From positions 16,649-80,648 of the forward strand of contig DIDP01000017.1 of NCBI GenBank assembly GCA_002418205.1: DNA of 64,000 nucleotides, read 5' to 3'. The position numbers and the translations under genes were made by a program. Of the stretch, positions 1 through 8,178 are shown piece by piece. The notes beneath the pieces were generated by a model that saw only the letters and a list, made by a program, of their open reading frames with translations, was not told the origin of the DNA and did no database searches. The stretch comes from Anaerolineales bacterium UBA5797 (GTDB lineage: Bacteria > Chloroflexota > Anaerolineae > Anaerolineales > Villigracilaceae). Position 1 is the stretch's first letter. Each line of letters starts with the position of its first letter.

Positions 1-1
1 C

Positions 2-49
2 AAAGCCGGTGCCCATTCTGTCGAACCCGCGGAGGCACGTCACTTATGA
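2..49 (+). CDS. C-terminal end of an upstream gene (partial)
   Basis: A 15-codon open frame enters from the left edge and ends KAGAHSVEPAEARHL with a TGA at 47-49. The stop overlaps the ATG of the next gene (46-48) in an ATGA arrangement, which is typical of translationally coupled genes. Too little is visible to name the protein. From the downstream cytochrome it would plausibly be another subunit of the same respiratory complex, which is inference only. Confidence 0.35.
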   Translation, partial: KAGAHSVEPAEARHL

Positions 50-573
50 GCACCAGTCTGGATGTCATCATCAAACGCATGGCTATGATCTTTCTGGTTG
101 TGGGTGTTCTGTTCGGGGTCATCCTGATCTTTTCCTACGACATCATCAAGATCGACTGGCCCTCCTTCATGGAGATCCAGCCCTCCTACAAGCAGATGGA
201 AGACCCGCTTCCGCCTCCTGAGCGTTCGATCCCGATCGAGGGACCTATCTCCATCCCCGGCATGGGTGCGCCTGAAAACCCCACAACCGCCGATGAAGCC
301 TCTGTGACCCGCGGCGCGGAACTCTTTGCCATTCACTGCCAGATGTGTCATGGACCGACAGGTGAAGGCAACGGTCCGGTTGCGCCGTTCCTGGTGAATT
401 TCAAACCGGCGAATCTGACGTCTGCGGTTGTGCAGTCCAAGAGTGATGGATCATTTTTCCTGACGATCTCGAACGGCGTGGATGGGAAAATGCCCGCGCT
501 CAACGAGAACCTGACCGTTCCTGAACGCTGGGATGTGGTCAACTTCCTGCGTACCTTGAAGGCATCAGAATAG
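46..573 (+). CDS. Membrane-anchored class I c-type cytochrome, alternative complex III (ActE-like)
   Basis: The 175-residue protein has one N-terminal membrane helix (about residues 12-33) and a periplasmic cytochrome c domain. The single haem-binding motif is CQMCH, and the GKMPA sequence near the C-terminus probably supplies the distal Met ligand. It would carry electrons on the outer face of the membrane. The C-terminal layout (SDGSFFLTISNGV followed by MPALNENLT) resembles the mono-haem ActE subunit of alternative complex III, a quinol:electron acceptor oxidoreductase common in Chloroflexota. A GGAGG lies about 10 bases before the ATG. The start overlaps the stop of the upstream gene and the next cytochrome follows closely, so this is an operon. 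The complex assignment is inferred. Confidence 0.75.
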   Translation: MSTSLDVIIKRMAMIFLVVGVLFGVILIFSYDIIKIDWPSFMEIQPSYKQMEDPLPPPERSIPIEGPISIPGMGAPENPTTADEASVTRGAELFAIHCQMCHGPTGEGNGPVAPFLVNFKPANLTSAVVQSKSDGSFFLTISNGVDGKMPALNENLTVPERWDVVNFLRTLKASE

Positions 574-588
574 GGGAGGAGCTTGGAT

Positions 589-1257
589 ATGAATGACGTT
601 CGAAAAATGATCTATGGAGCCATCATCGGCTTCTTCCTGGTGCTGGGTGTCTGGTTCAGCATCATCTATATCTCGGCTTGTGGCTTCACTTTCACGTGTC
701 ATCAAGCCGCGCCGCTGGTGGACAGGACGCCCATCCCAACGTTGATCCCCGTCTCACATTCCGAATCGCAAATGGGATCCGGAATGACGGAATTCGACAA
801 ATGCCAGATCCATGCGAGCGATCTGGTCGGTGCCTGGGTGGCTGCCGGGTATCCTGAAACCGACCCGTTCCCGTTTGTCGACACGAGCGGGCAGAACTGC
901 ACAGGAACCTATGCTGAAGATATTCAGCCGCTGTTTGTAGAGAACAGCCTCTGGCATCCTGGCGCCCTCGGCTGCATCTCGTGCCATAACGCCGATCTGA
1001 CCGACCGTAGTGGGGGGTTGGACCTGACCTCTTATAACGGCATTGTATTGGGCTCCCGCCGGGTGCCCGGCTCGACCCTCTCAAAAGGGAACGATATCTT
1101 GGGCGGTGGTGACTGGCAGACGTCCCTGTTGTATGAAGTGCTTGTCAACCAGGGACTGGCTCCCCAGGGTCATTCCGCTGACGCACCAGTGACCGACCCC
1201 ATCCTCTATGCAGGCTCGCTTGTTCCTGCAGAGGTGGAAGCGACCCCAACGCCATAA
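589..1257 (+). CDS. Membrane-anchored c-type cytochrome-like protein
   Basis: This 222-residue protein has an N-terminal membrane anchor (about residues 7-29) and a periplasmic domain with one CISCH haem motif near residue 134. The sequence after it (NADLTDRSGGLDLTSYNGI) resembles the cytochrome-like domains that follow a lone CxxCH in many environmental haem proteins. The start is the ATG at 589, eight bases after a GGAGGA; a TTG two codons upstream is less likely. It follows the ActE-like cytochrome by 15 bases and a hairpin lies downstream, so it is probably the last gene of the respiratory operon. It ends in a short Thr/Pro tail. The electron partner is unknown. Confidence 0.65.
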   Translation: MNDVRKMIYGAIIGFFLVLGVWFSIIYISACGFTFTCHQAAPLVDRTPIPTLIPVSHSESQMGSGMTEFDKCQIHASDLVGAWVAAGYPETDPFPFVDTSGQNCTGTYAEDIQPLFVENSLWHPGALGCISCHNADLTDRSGGLDLTSYNGIVLGSRRVPGSTLSKGNDILGGGDWQTSLLYEVLVNQGLAPQGHSADAPVTDPILYAGSLVPAEVEATPTP

Positions 1258-1276
1258 GGACGATCACAGTCAAAAG

Positions 1277-1304
1277 AGAGACCGGCTCAAAGAACCGGTC
1301 TCTT
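1277..1304 (+). terminator. Hairpin after the cytochrome operon
   Basis: A 9-bp perfect stem (1277-1285 with 1295-1303) and a 9-base loop lie 20 bases after the stop of the cytochrome gene. The T-run that follows is weak. It sits between convergent genes and could serve both. Confidence 0.5.
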
Positions 1305-1327
1305 GTTCATTAAGTTTGAAATGCAAG

Positions 1328-2239
1328 TTACTGCTTAACCTCGATTGGTCCCGCGTTCCCGATGGGCAGGTCTGGTGGCTTGGACCAACAGATCATGTAC
1401 ACCGGGCTTTTTTCAACAGTGAAGGTATAGATATTGTTCTTGCCCGGTTCCTGCTCCTCCATTAGCAGGATGTCTGCCCAGGATGGCGGCATCCCGGTGG
1501 TGGATGCCATGAGATCCAGCATATCCTTATCAGAATTCAGGTTGAACATTGTCAACGCGTACAGATCCTTATTCTGATCCTTGATGTCTAGTGTTACCTT
1601 GACCTCTCCGGCCTGAAGCGGCGCAGGGGTGTCGAGCGTGCAAGTTCCCCCGGCGATGGTGACCGTCATTTCAGATACGGGTTGTTCGGTTAATGGCGCG
1701 GGAGGCTCCAGAGGTACAGCTTCTTCAAAGGCTGGCATAAATCTCGCCAATGCACCCGCAGTGATTGTCGTCCCGTAGGTGGTGATCTTCCCATTCCGAA
1801 CCTCATAGACATCATTATATTCCAGTGGCGCGACACCCAGTTGACGCGTGAAATCGTGCCAGGTCTTTGCCTTGACCGTGACAATGTCATCGCCCGCCGA
1901 AGTGACCTCGGTCTCCCACTGAAAATGGTTGGCTACGCTATCCTGCCATAGGCTGCGGATCTGATCCTTTCCTGCGTAAACTTCCATGCCTGTGGGCGGC
2001 AATCCGATGATGTACGCCGCCGCGTCATCGGCAAAGTAAGCCAGCGATCCCTCGACATCACCGGCATTCATGCGGGCGACCATCGCCTCGATGATCTCAG
2101 AGGCTGACTGTTGTGTTGGTTCCATCGCAGGTGGTGACGTGGGGACGGGTGTGGGTTGAACTGCCTGTCCGCCGCAACTTGTGACGAGCAAAGCCAGGAT
2201 AGTGAGGGGGATCGCAAATCGCGAAAGTAATGCTTTCAC
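1328..2239 (-). CDS. Lipoprotein with a SnoaL/NTF2-like domain
   Basis: The 303-residue product starts at a GTG (2239) preceded by AAAGGAG at 8 bases. The N-terminus is a lipoprotein signal ending in VTSCGG, then a Pro/Thr-rich linker. Residues about 45-165 read as an NTF2/SnoaL-type cone fold (ASEIIEAMVARMNAGDVEGSLAYFADD, YAGKDQIRSLW), usually a small-ligand pocket or weak enzyme. The C-terminal third is an unrecognised domain with a CTLDTPAPLQAG segment. A longer reading with an upstream start exists, but it lacks both signal peptide and ribosome binding site at its beginning. It lies 25 bases after another secreted protein gene on the same strand. Function unknown. Confidence 0.7.
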   Translation of the reverse strand: MKALLSRFAIPLTILALLVTSCGGQAVQPTPVPTSPPAMEPTQQSASEIIEAMVARMNAGDVEGSLAYFADDAAAYIIGLPPTGMEVYAGKDQIRSLWQDSVANHFQWETEVTSAGDDIVTVKAKTWHDFTRQLGVAPLEYNDVYEVRNGKITTYGTTITAGALARFMPAFEEAVPLEPPAPLTEQPVSEMTVTIAGGTCTLDTPAPLQAGEVKVTLDIKDQNKDLYALTMFNLNSDKDMLDLMASTTGMPPSWADILLMEEQEPGKNNIYTFTVEKSPVYMICWSKPPDLPIGNAGPIEVKQ

Positions 2240-2264
2240 GCGAAACTCCTTTCCTTCACCGACT

Positions 2265-2798
2265 TCAAGGTTCCAGGATATACCCCTCAACCAGGACAAT
2301 GCTTTCGGGTTCGCCGATCCCCGCACACATGGCAGGCAGGTTTGCGTATCGCGGATCGTCCGGCGCGGCATCGTACAGTTTCAGGAAGAGGGTCTTGCCA
2401 GCCAATGCACCAGTGCCATGCGCGACAGCTTGAGCAACACCCTTTCCCTTGTTCCCAGTGAAGATCCAGGTTCCCTCCCATGTGCCGTTGATCGTCTCAG
2501 GCTGGAAGCTCAAAGTGCCGCGAATGACCGCGCCTCCGGTCTGCATATTGAACTCGGCATCAGCGATGGTGCTGTTGAGACCGTTGAACTCGGACGTGTC
2601 CGAGACATCCACGTTCACATGCAGGATGTTCCGTACATGCATGACGTTGCCTTCACTCCAGGGTTCTGAACCCATCCCTGTAAAGCAGTCATACTCCACG
2701 GCGGTGAAGTAGGTGCGGTTTGCCTGCGCGCTTGCCGTGAGGGCCATCGATACAAGCAGGACAAGCGCAATAACGAGTGACAATACGATCTTTTTCAT
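2265..2798 (-). CDS. Secreted protein of unknown function
   Basis: The 177-residue protein has a clear Sec signal peptide (MKKIVLSLVIALVLLVSMALTASAQA) with probable cleavage after ASAQA, and AAGGAG sits just before the ATG. The mature part is beta-rich, with Gly and Thr, two Cys (CFTGMG near the N-terminus and MCAGIG near the C-terminus) that could form a disulphide, and no known catalytic motif. It is probably exported and co-transcribed with the SnoaL-like lipoprotein downstream. I do not recognise the family. Confidence 0.65.
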   Translation of the reverse strand: MKKIVLSLVIALVLLVSMALTASAQANRTYFTAVEYDCFTGMGSEPWSEGNVMHVRNILHVNVDVSDTSEFNGLNSTIADAEFNMQTGGAVIRGTLSFQPETINGTWEGTWIFTGNKGKGVAQAVAHGTGALAGKTLFLKLYDAAPDDPRYANLPAMCAGIGEPESIVLVEGYILEP

Positions 2799-3001
2799 TT
2801 TTATCTCCTTATCTTGTTGAATGAGAAAACGAACTTTCGTAATCGATGCATCGTTCCTTCTGCTGCCACCTCCTTATCGTTGATGTGTCCATTGGAAAAA
2901 GAACCTGACACTGGTCCTTCCAAAACCTCATTTTCATCCTAGCACTCCGCCCAACGAGTTTCTTGACATTTTTTGACAAAACCGTCCATTTGCGCAAAAA
3001 A

Positions 3002-3019
3002 TCACTATACTGATAGTGA
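3002..3019. promoter_or_regulatory. Palindromic operator-like site upstream of the nSTAND-WD40 gene
   Basis: A perfect inverted repeat TCACTAT-ACTG-ATAGTGA lies 19 bases before the ATG at 3039. Its left half contains TATACT, which could be a -10 element. TTGACA sequences lie at 2963 and 2973, but their spacing to this -10 is longer than normal. The downstream gene starts with an XRE-type helix-turn-helix, a family that binds such palindromes, so autorepression is a reasonable inference. Confidence 0.5.
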
Positions 3020-3038
3020 AAGAAACCGAGGAGGTCAT

Positions 3039-6000
3039 ATGCCCACTGCCAGTCTGGACGTTGCCCTGGAGCGCTTCACCACCTTTGGCGACCTGCTCAA
3101 GTTCCTGCGCCGCCGCGCCGGCCTCACCCAGCGCGAACTTTCCATTGCTGTCGGCTACAGCGATGCCCAAATCTCCCGTCTCGAACAAAACGAACGCCTG
3201 CCCGATGTCACCACCATTTCAGCCCGCTTCCTCCCGGTCTTGATGCTGGAGGATCAGCCTGAGGTGGCCGACCGCCTCCTGGAACTCGCATCAGCCGTCC
3301 GCCGGGAGGACGCGCCTGCCTCCGGTCTGTCCCCATATAAAGGGCTGTTCTACTTCGACGAATCGGATTCCGACCTCTTCTTCGGTCGGGAAAAACTGAC
3401 CGTGTCCCTCGTGGAACGGCTCTTGTTCGGACTTGAGGCTGGTCACCGTTTCCTGACAGTGATCGGCGCCTCGGGTAGCGGCAAATCATCGTTAGTCCGA
3501 GCCGGGCTGATTCCCGCACTGCGTTGGCGGCAGGAGTCGTCCGGTTGGCTCGTCTACGTGATGACGCCCACCGCACACCCGCTTGAGGCGTTGGCTGAGG
3601 CGTTTCATGGACAAAGCCAAGCCCAATCCGCGGTCAAAGAATTCGCTGGCATTGCGCAGGGACTTCAAAAAACTTTGGATCGTCTGGCAAAAAATGCTGG
3701 TGCAGAACACACTCTGCTGGTGATCGACCAATTCGAAGAGTTGTTCACGCTCTGTAGAAATGAAGATGAACAGCATGCTTTCGTGGAAAATGTGATGACT
3801 GCCGCGCTCCAACGCGATGGCAGAACGATAGTCGTGATTGCCATGCGCGCAGACTTCTATGCATATTGCGCACAGTTTGACCAGTTGCGCCAGGCAGTCT
3901 CCAGCCATCAGGAATACATCGGACCGATGAGCATGGACGATCTGCGGCGCGCTATCGAGGAGCCAGCCAGACGCGGTCACTGGGAGATCGAGCCGGGACT
4001 GGTCGAGGTCCTGCTCCATGATGTGGGAGCGGATGTTGGTCGGACACCGGAGCCGGGCGCTCTTCCTTTGCTTTCGCATGCCTTGCTCGAAACCTGGCAT
4101 CGCCGCCGCGGACATACCATGACCTTGAGCGGCTACATTGCTTCGGGCGGTGTGCGCGGCGCCATCGCTGAAACTGCCGAGACCGTCTTCTACGACAAAT
4201 TGGATCAACGACAGCGCGGCATCGCCCGCCAGATCTTCCTGCGCCTGACCGAACTGGGCGGAGATTCCTTGACCGCCGACACCCGCCGGAGAGTTGGCCT
4301 GGACGAATTGGTTTCCAGACAGGAAGACCGGGATGTTGTCCGCGAAGTATTGTCAACCCTGGCGGATGCGCGCTTGATCACCACCGATCAGGATGTGGCA
4401 GAGGTGGCGCACGAAGCGCTCATCCGTGAATGGCCCACCTTGCGTAACTGGCTGGAAGAGAACCGCGAGGGATTGCGTCTCCATCGTCACCTTACGGTGA
4501 CCGCGCAGGAATGGGATGCCTCACAACGCGACCACAGCATGTTGTATCGTGGAGCGCGGCTGGCGCAGGCGCTCGAATGGGCGGCTGAACATGCGAACGA
4601 GTTGAACCTGTTGGAGCGTTCATTTCTCGATGAATCAAAATCGCTTATGGAAAAAGAATCTGCCGAACATGAGGCACAGCGTCAGCGTGAACTGGAGTCC
4701 GCGCAGAAACTGGCGGAGACCGAAAAAGCACGCGCAGAGGAACAGTCTCTGTCGAATAAACGCTTGCGGCAACGTGCGGTCTTTTTGACCGCAGCCTTCA
4801 TACTGGCAGGCATACTTGCGCTGGTTTCAGGCATATTCTGGCAGAGGACCATTCTGTCCAACAAACTTGCCACCTCGCGTGAGTTGTCCGCAGCGGCGGT
4901 CAACAATCTTGAGGTCGATCCGGAACGGAGCGCGTTACTGGCATTAAAGGCGTTGGATGTATACGACACCCTGGAGGCGCGCAACGCATTGCACCAATCC
5001 ATTCCTGAGATGCATCTGTTGAAGAATATATTCGTTTCTTCTGGCGGAGTTCCGGGCGTAGCCTATAGTCCGGATGGCAGGATGATCGCAACGATGAGCC
5101 TCCATCAGGATGTCAAATTATGGGACGCGGATACTGGAGAGTTACTGCATACGCTGGTTGGGGTGGATGATTTTGGTGCCTGTGTTGTTTTCAGCCCGGA
5201 CGGGAGCATCCTGGCAGGGGCATACTCGACCCAGGTGGTCCTATGGGATGTTCCAAGTGGAGAGATCATCACCATCTTATCCGGTGGATCGCAGGAGGGT
5301 GTGGCGGGTTACAACGTTGGTGTGGGGCAGATCAGTTTCAGCCCGGATGGAAAATATATAGCAACGGCAAACATGGATGGTGCCTCAACAATTTGGGATA
5401 TCGGCACATCCAGCAAAGTCCTTTCTCTCATGGCTGCTGAGACACTGCCACCCAAAGCCATTGATTACAGTCCGGATGGAAAATTAATTGCAAATGGAGG
5501 AGATGAGGGGACTGTGCGGGTTTGGGATGCAAAACGGGGTACGGAATTATTCTCCCGTGAATTGGGAGGTATCATCCACGCACTCAGTTTCAGCATGGAT
5601 GGGAAATACCTGGCAGCGGCAAGCGAAGATGGCGGTATCAAAGTGTGGGATACAGGAACGGGGGAGATTGTTTCCAGCCCGCCGCGCCAATCCGGTATGT
5701 ATGATATTGACTTTCTGGCGGACGGCAGGTATGCCACCGCCAGTCAGGATGGCACCACCCGTATCTGGGATCCATTGACTGGTCAGCAGGTGCTCCTGCT
5801 TGCGGGTCCGAACAGTACCGTGATCAGCGTGGATGGCAGCCCGGATGGCAAACGGATAATCACTGGAGCATATGATGGCAGCCTGCGGATTTGGGACGCC
5901 ACTCCGGGCGGGGAATTGATGACGATACCCGGGCACACAGGCATCGTTTGGAAAGTAGTCTACAGCCCGGACGGAAATCGTCTCGCCTCTGCCAGCGTGG

Positions 6001-6893
6001 ATGGAACCGTCAAGGTCTGGGATGCATCATCGGGAGCATTGCTACTTTCCATTTCCGGAGGAGAGGATGTAGCCGATGGACTCATCAGTGTTGCTTTTAG
6101 TCCGGACGGTAAGCTGATCGCAGCAGGGAATATGGCGGGAAGGATAATCATCTGGGACAGCCAGAGCGGAGAGATTGTGAACAGTCTCAATGCTCACAAA
6201 TCAATGGCGGTTGAACTTGCGTTCAGCCCGGATGGAAAACGACTGGCAAGCGCCTCATGGGATGGAACTGCAAAGATATGGGATTTGACAAATCAGGATA
6301 CACTGACTCTCAATGTTCATCCACCTGCAACAACTATAACCAGTATAACCTTCAGCCCGGATGGAAAAAGAGTCTATACCGGAGCCGACGAAAAATTTGT
6401 CACGGAGTGGGATTCTGTGACCGGTCAGGAAATACGATATTTTTTCAGTGATGGAATCGAGATTTACAGCGTAGCGATCAGTCCCGATGGCAGCCTGCTG
6501 GCAGCCGGTCACCAGGATGGGAACATCCAACTTTGGGATGTGAATACGGGTAATAAGATTCGCGTTTTGACGGGCCACGCGGGACTGGTGTTGCGCATCG
6601 CGTTTAGCAAAGATGGTACACATCTTGCCTCAGCCAGTTTCGACCGGCTTGCCAAGGTATGGAATGTGAACACAGACGAAGAACTCACCAGTTTGTATGG
6701 CAACGCCAGCAATGTATTTGGCGTAGCGTTCAGCCCGGATGGGAATCAATTGGCTACTGCTGGAGCCGATGGAACAATCCGTAAATACACATTGCGTATC
6801 GATGATCTGGTCGTGCTGGCCAAATCACGATTGACGCGCTCATTGACCGAGGAGGAGTGTCGCAAGTTTCTGTACATGGATGCTTGTCCGTAA
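3039..6893 (+). CDS. XRE-HTH / nSTAND ATPase / transmembrane / WD40 receptor protein
   Basis: The 1284-residue protein combines several modules. Residues 14-60 form an XRE helix-turn-helix (TQRELSIAVGYSDAQISRLEQ). An nSTAND ATPase follows, with Walker A GASGSGKSS near 142-150 and Walker B LLVIDQFEELF near 226-236, then a winged-helix and helical region. A coiled coil leads into one membrane helix near 581-603. The C-terminal half has 14 WD40 repeats (most with SPDG and a WD..TG ending), enough for two seven-bladed propellers. STAND proteins are nucleotide-switched receptors in signalling, apoptosis-like responses and phage defence; the propellers would sense or bind protein. The start is the ATG with GAGGAGG upstream; an upstream ATG gives an unlikely tail. 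A DNA-binding domain and a membrane helix in one chain are notable. The ligand is unknown. Confidence 0.85.
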   Translation: MPTASLDVALERFTTFGDLLKFLRRRAGLTQRELSIAVGYSDAQISRLEQNERLPDVTTISARFLPVLMLEDQPEVADRLLELASAVRREDAPASGLSPYKGLFYFDESDSDLFFGREKLTVSLVERLLFGLEAGHRFLTVIGASGSGKSSLVRAGLIPALRWRQESSGWLVYVMTPTAHPLEALAEAFHGQSQAQSAVKEFAGIAQGLQKTLDRLAKNAGAEHTLLVIDQFEELFTLCRNEDEQHAFVENVMTAALQRDGRTIVVIAMRADFYAYCAQFDQLRQAVSSHQEYIGPMSMDDLRRAIEEPARRGHWEIEPGLVEVLLHDVGADVGRTPEPGALPLLSHALLETWHRRRGHTMTLSGYIASGGVRGAIAETAETVFYDKLDQRQRGIARQIFLRLTELGGDSLTADTRRRVGLDELVSRQEDRDVVREVLSTLADARLITTDQDVAEVAHEALIREWPTLRNWLEENREGLRLHRHLTVTAQEWDASQRDHSMLYRGARLAQALEWAAEHANELNLLERSFLDESKSLMEKESAEHEAQRQRELESAQKLAETEKARAEEQSLSNKRLRQRAVFLTAAFILAGILALVSGIFWQRTILSNKLATSRELSAAAVNNLEVDPERSALLALKALDVYDTLEARNALHQSIPEMHLLKNIFVSSGGVPGVAYSPDGRMIATMSLHQDVKLWDADTGELLHTLVGVDDFGACVVFSPDGSILAGAYSTQVVLWDVPSGEIITILSGGSQEGVAGYNVGVGQISFSPDGKYIATANMDGASTIWDIGTSSKVLSLMAAETLPPKAIDYSPDGKLIANGGDEGTVRVWDAKRGTELFSRELGGIIHALSFSMDGKYLAAASEDGGIKVWDTGTGEIVSSPPRQSGMYDIDFLADGRYATASQDGTTRIWDPLTGQQVLLLAGPNSTVISVDGSPDGKRIITGAYDGSLRIWDATPGGELMTIPGHTGIVWKVVYSPDGNRLASASVDGTVKVWDASSGALLLSISGGEDVADGLISVAFSPDGKLIAAGNMAGRIIIWDSQSGEIVNSLNAHKSMAVELAFSPDGKRLASASWDGTAKIWDLTNQDTLTLNVHPPATTITSITFSPDGKRVYTGADEKFVTEWDSVTGQEIRYFFSDGIEIYSVAISPDGSLLAAGHQDGNIQLWDVNTGNKIRVLTGHAGLVLRIAFSKDGTHLASASFDRLAKVWNVNTDEELTSLYGNASNVFGVAFSPDGNQLATAGADGTIRKYTLRIDDLVVLAKSRLTRSLTEEECRKFLYMDACP

Positions 6894-6932
6894 ATCTTAA
6901 AAATGTTGTTGATTGGATGATGAAACTTAAAC

Positions 6933-6963
6933 AAAAAACGCCTCACGACAAGTGAAACGTTTT
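6933..6963 (-). terminator. Terminator of the tRNA-Ser gene
   Basis: On the minus strand a 12-bp stem (two G-T pairs) with a 5-base loop is followed by a run of T. It begins 5 bases after the 3' end of tRNA-Ser. It also faces the end of the nSTAND-WD40 gene. Confidence 0.65.
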
Positions 6964-6967
6964 TCAG

Positions 6968-7054
6968 CGGAGAGGGCGGGATTCGAACCCGCGAACCTTT
7001 GTGGGTTACACGCTTTCCAAGCGTGCGCGCTAAGCCAGACTACGCGACCTCTCC
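6968..7054 (-). tRNA. tRNA-Ser (anticodon GGA)
   Basis: The 87-base gene folds as a class II tRNA: acceptor stem GGAGAGG/CCTCTCC, anticodon stem around CTTGGAAAG giving anticodon GGA, a long variable arm as expected for serine, and a T-arm with GGTTCGAATCC. CCA is not encoded after the discriminator G. It would read UCC and UCU codons. Confidence 0.95.
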
Positions 7055-7085
7055 CGGTTGAGCGACGCGGATTATACCAGAAATT

Positions 7086-7120
7086 AAAGGCATGGCTCTC
7101 GAATGTGCCATGCCTTTTTT
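7086..7120 (-). terminator. Hairpin terminator after the DUF2231-cytochrome operon
   Basis: An 11-bp perfect stem (7086-7096 with 7107-7117) has a 10-base loop. It lies 16 bases beyond the stop of the cytochrome gene on the minus strand. The T-run is stronger on the plus strand (7115-7120), but no plus-strand gene precedes it, so it most likely ends the minus-strand operon. Confidence 0.6.
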
Positions 7121-7135
7121 CATCGATCTGAACTC

Positions 7136-7642
7136 TCAGTTATCCAACGCGCCCTGGTTGATCCAGTCTATGATCAATTGGACTTGAGGCGGGGTCAACT
7201 TGGGTCCGCGTTTGGGCATTTTGTTGTTGACGATCAATTCAACGAACAGGCTGTTGCTGGCATCGCCTGGGATGATCACTAGGCCGTTGTCTGAGCCAGC
7301 CATGAGATCGGCATGCGTGTTGACTTTTAATCCCTCTTCGATCCTTTCACCGCCGTGGCAGTTCAGGCAGCGGCTTTGCAGGATGGGAACGATATCGTTC
7401 GCAAAGCTCACTGTTGCAGGAGCGGGTTCGAGGGTCGGTTCTTCGGTTGGGACCTCGGTGGGTTGGGCGGTATCGGTTGGCGGGGTATCGGTGGCAGGTT
7501 GAGGGTTGGATGGGGCTTCGGTAACGGAAACAATTTCATCGGTTGGGGATGAAGCGGGCGTACCCGCAGATCCGCTCCCACAGGCGGATAAAAGTCCGAT
7601 GAGCAGGATGGGAATGATAATTTTGGCTTTCAATGAATTCAT
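7136..7642 (-). CDS. Lipoprotein c-type cytochrome
   Basis: The 168-residue protein has a lipoprotein signal peptide ending LLSACGSG and a 50-residue Pro/Thr/Glu spacer. Its single-haem domain contains CLNCHGG near residue 101. The following pattern (GLKVNTHADLMAGSDNG, then PGDASNSLFVELI, MPKRGPKLTP and IIDWINQGA) is that of the small cytochromes often called planctomycete-type. The Met in NKMPKRG is a likely distal ligand. It starts 12 bases after a DUF2231 membrane protein, a common partner of such cytochromes, and the two form an operon. The role is probably electron transfer at the outer face of the membrane; the partner enzyme is not visible here. Confidence 0.75.
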   Translation of the reverse strand: MNSLKAKIIIPILLIGLLSACGSGSAGTPASSPTDEIVSVTEAPSNPQPATDTPPTDTAQPTEVPTEEPTLEPAPATVSFANDIVPILQSRCLNCHGGERIEEGLKVNTHADLMAGSDNGLVIIPGDASNSLFVELIVNNKMPKRGPKLTPPQVQLIIDWINQGALDN

Positions 7643-7654
7643 GTTTTTACTCTC

Positions 7655-8092
7655 CTAGAAACCATACAGGATGACGCCGCCCAAAAATGCAAGCACAAGG
7701 GCGATCGCGAAGCTCAAGCCATATGAAGCAATGTAGAAAACCCGGTTGCCTTTCCGGAACATTTCAGGGTTGCGGTAACGGACGAGGCTAATGCCGGTGG
7801 TAAGGATGAAAAGGACGACGGCAAGTATGATCTTCGTGCCTGCATTGGGCGCGTCTCCGACATAGTTTTTGATATTGTCCATCAGACCGGTGATGCCGGC
7901 GAAGATCGTGCTGAACGCGGCGAGGGCGATGTTTGCGAAGGCGGCTTGTTCGAAAGCAGAACTATTCCACCAATAGGCGAGCAGGATGAACAGAAATGCC
8001 GCACCGGTGAGCGCAATGGGGAAATGTACGAACATCGGGTGGGTGGGGTGCAGTTCGGTCAGCGCGACGAACAGCCGGTTGAAAAAATCCAT
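7655..8092 (-). CDS. DUF2231 family membrane protein
   Basis: The 145-residue protein has about four membrane helices. The DUF2231 signature is at the N-terminus: LHPTHPMFVHFPIALTGAAF, in which conserved His residues sit at the start of the first helix and might bind haem or metal. AGAGGAGA lies 7 bases upstream of the ATG. It is followed directly by a c-type cytochrome gene, consistent with a redox role in the membrane, although the family has no firmly established activity. Confidence 0.75.
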   Translation of the reverse strand: MDFFNRLFVALTELHPTHPMFVHFPIALTGAAFLFILLAYWWNSSAFEQAAFANIALAAFSTIFAGITGLMDNIKNYVGDAPNAGTKIILAVVLFILTTGISLVRYRNPEMFRKGNRVFYIASYGLSFAIALVLAFLGGVILYGF

Positions 8093-8113
8093 GCCTATCT
8101 CCTCTTATTTGTG

Positions 8114-8142
8114 ATGAGACCCCGGAAATTCCAGGGTCTCAT
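8114..8142 (-). terminator. Hairpin between the small membrane protein gene and the DUF2231 gene
   Basis: A 9-bp stem (8114-8122 with 8134-8142) has inner GGAA/TTCC complementarity. It lies between two same-strand genes and probably separates their transcripts. There is no strong T-run, so its strength is uncertain. Confidence 0.4.
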
Positions 8143-8178
8143 GTCTTTGGTTTGTTATCAGACGTATAAGAGGAGATT

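Noticed and set aside
2801..2851. A 16-codon minus-strand frame (MHRLRKFVF...) ending at the ribosome site of the secreted protein gene
   Set aside because: The position would suit a leader peptide, but the ribosome site is mediocre and nothing else supports it.
8097..8177. Inverted ATCTCCTCTTA / TAAGAGGAGAT pair flanking a hairpin
   Set aside because: One arm is the ribosome binding site of the DUF2231 gene; the match to the other arm is probably chance.
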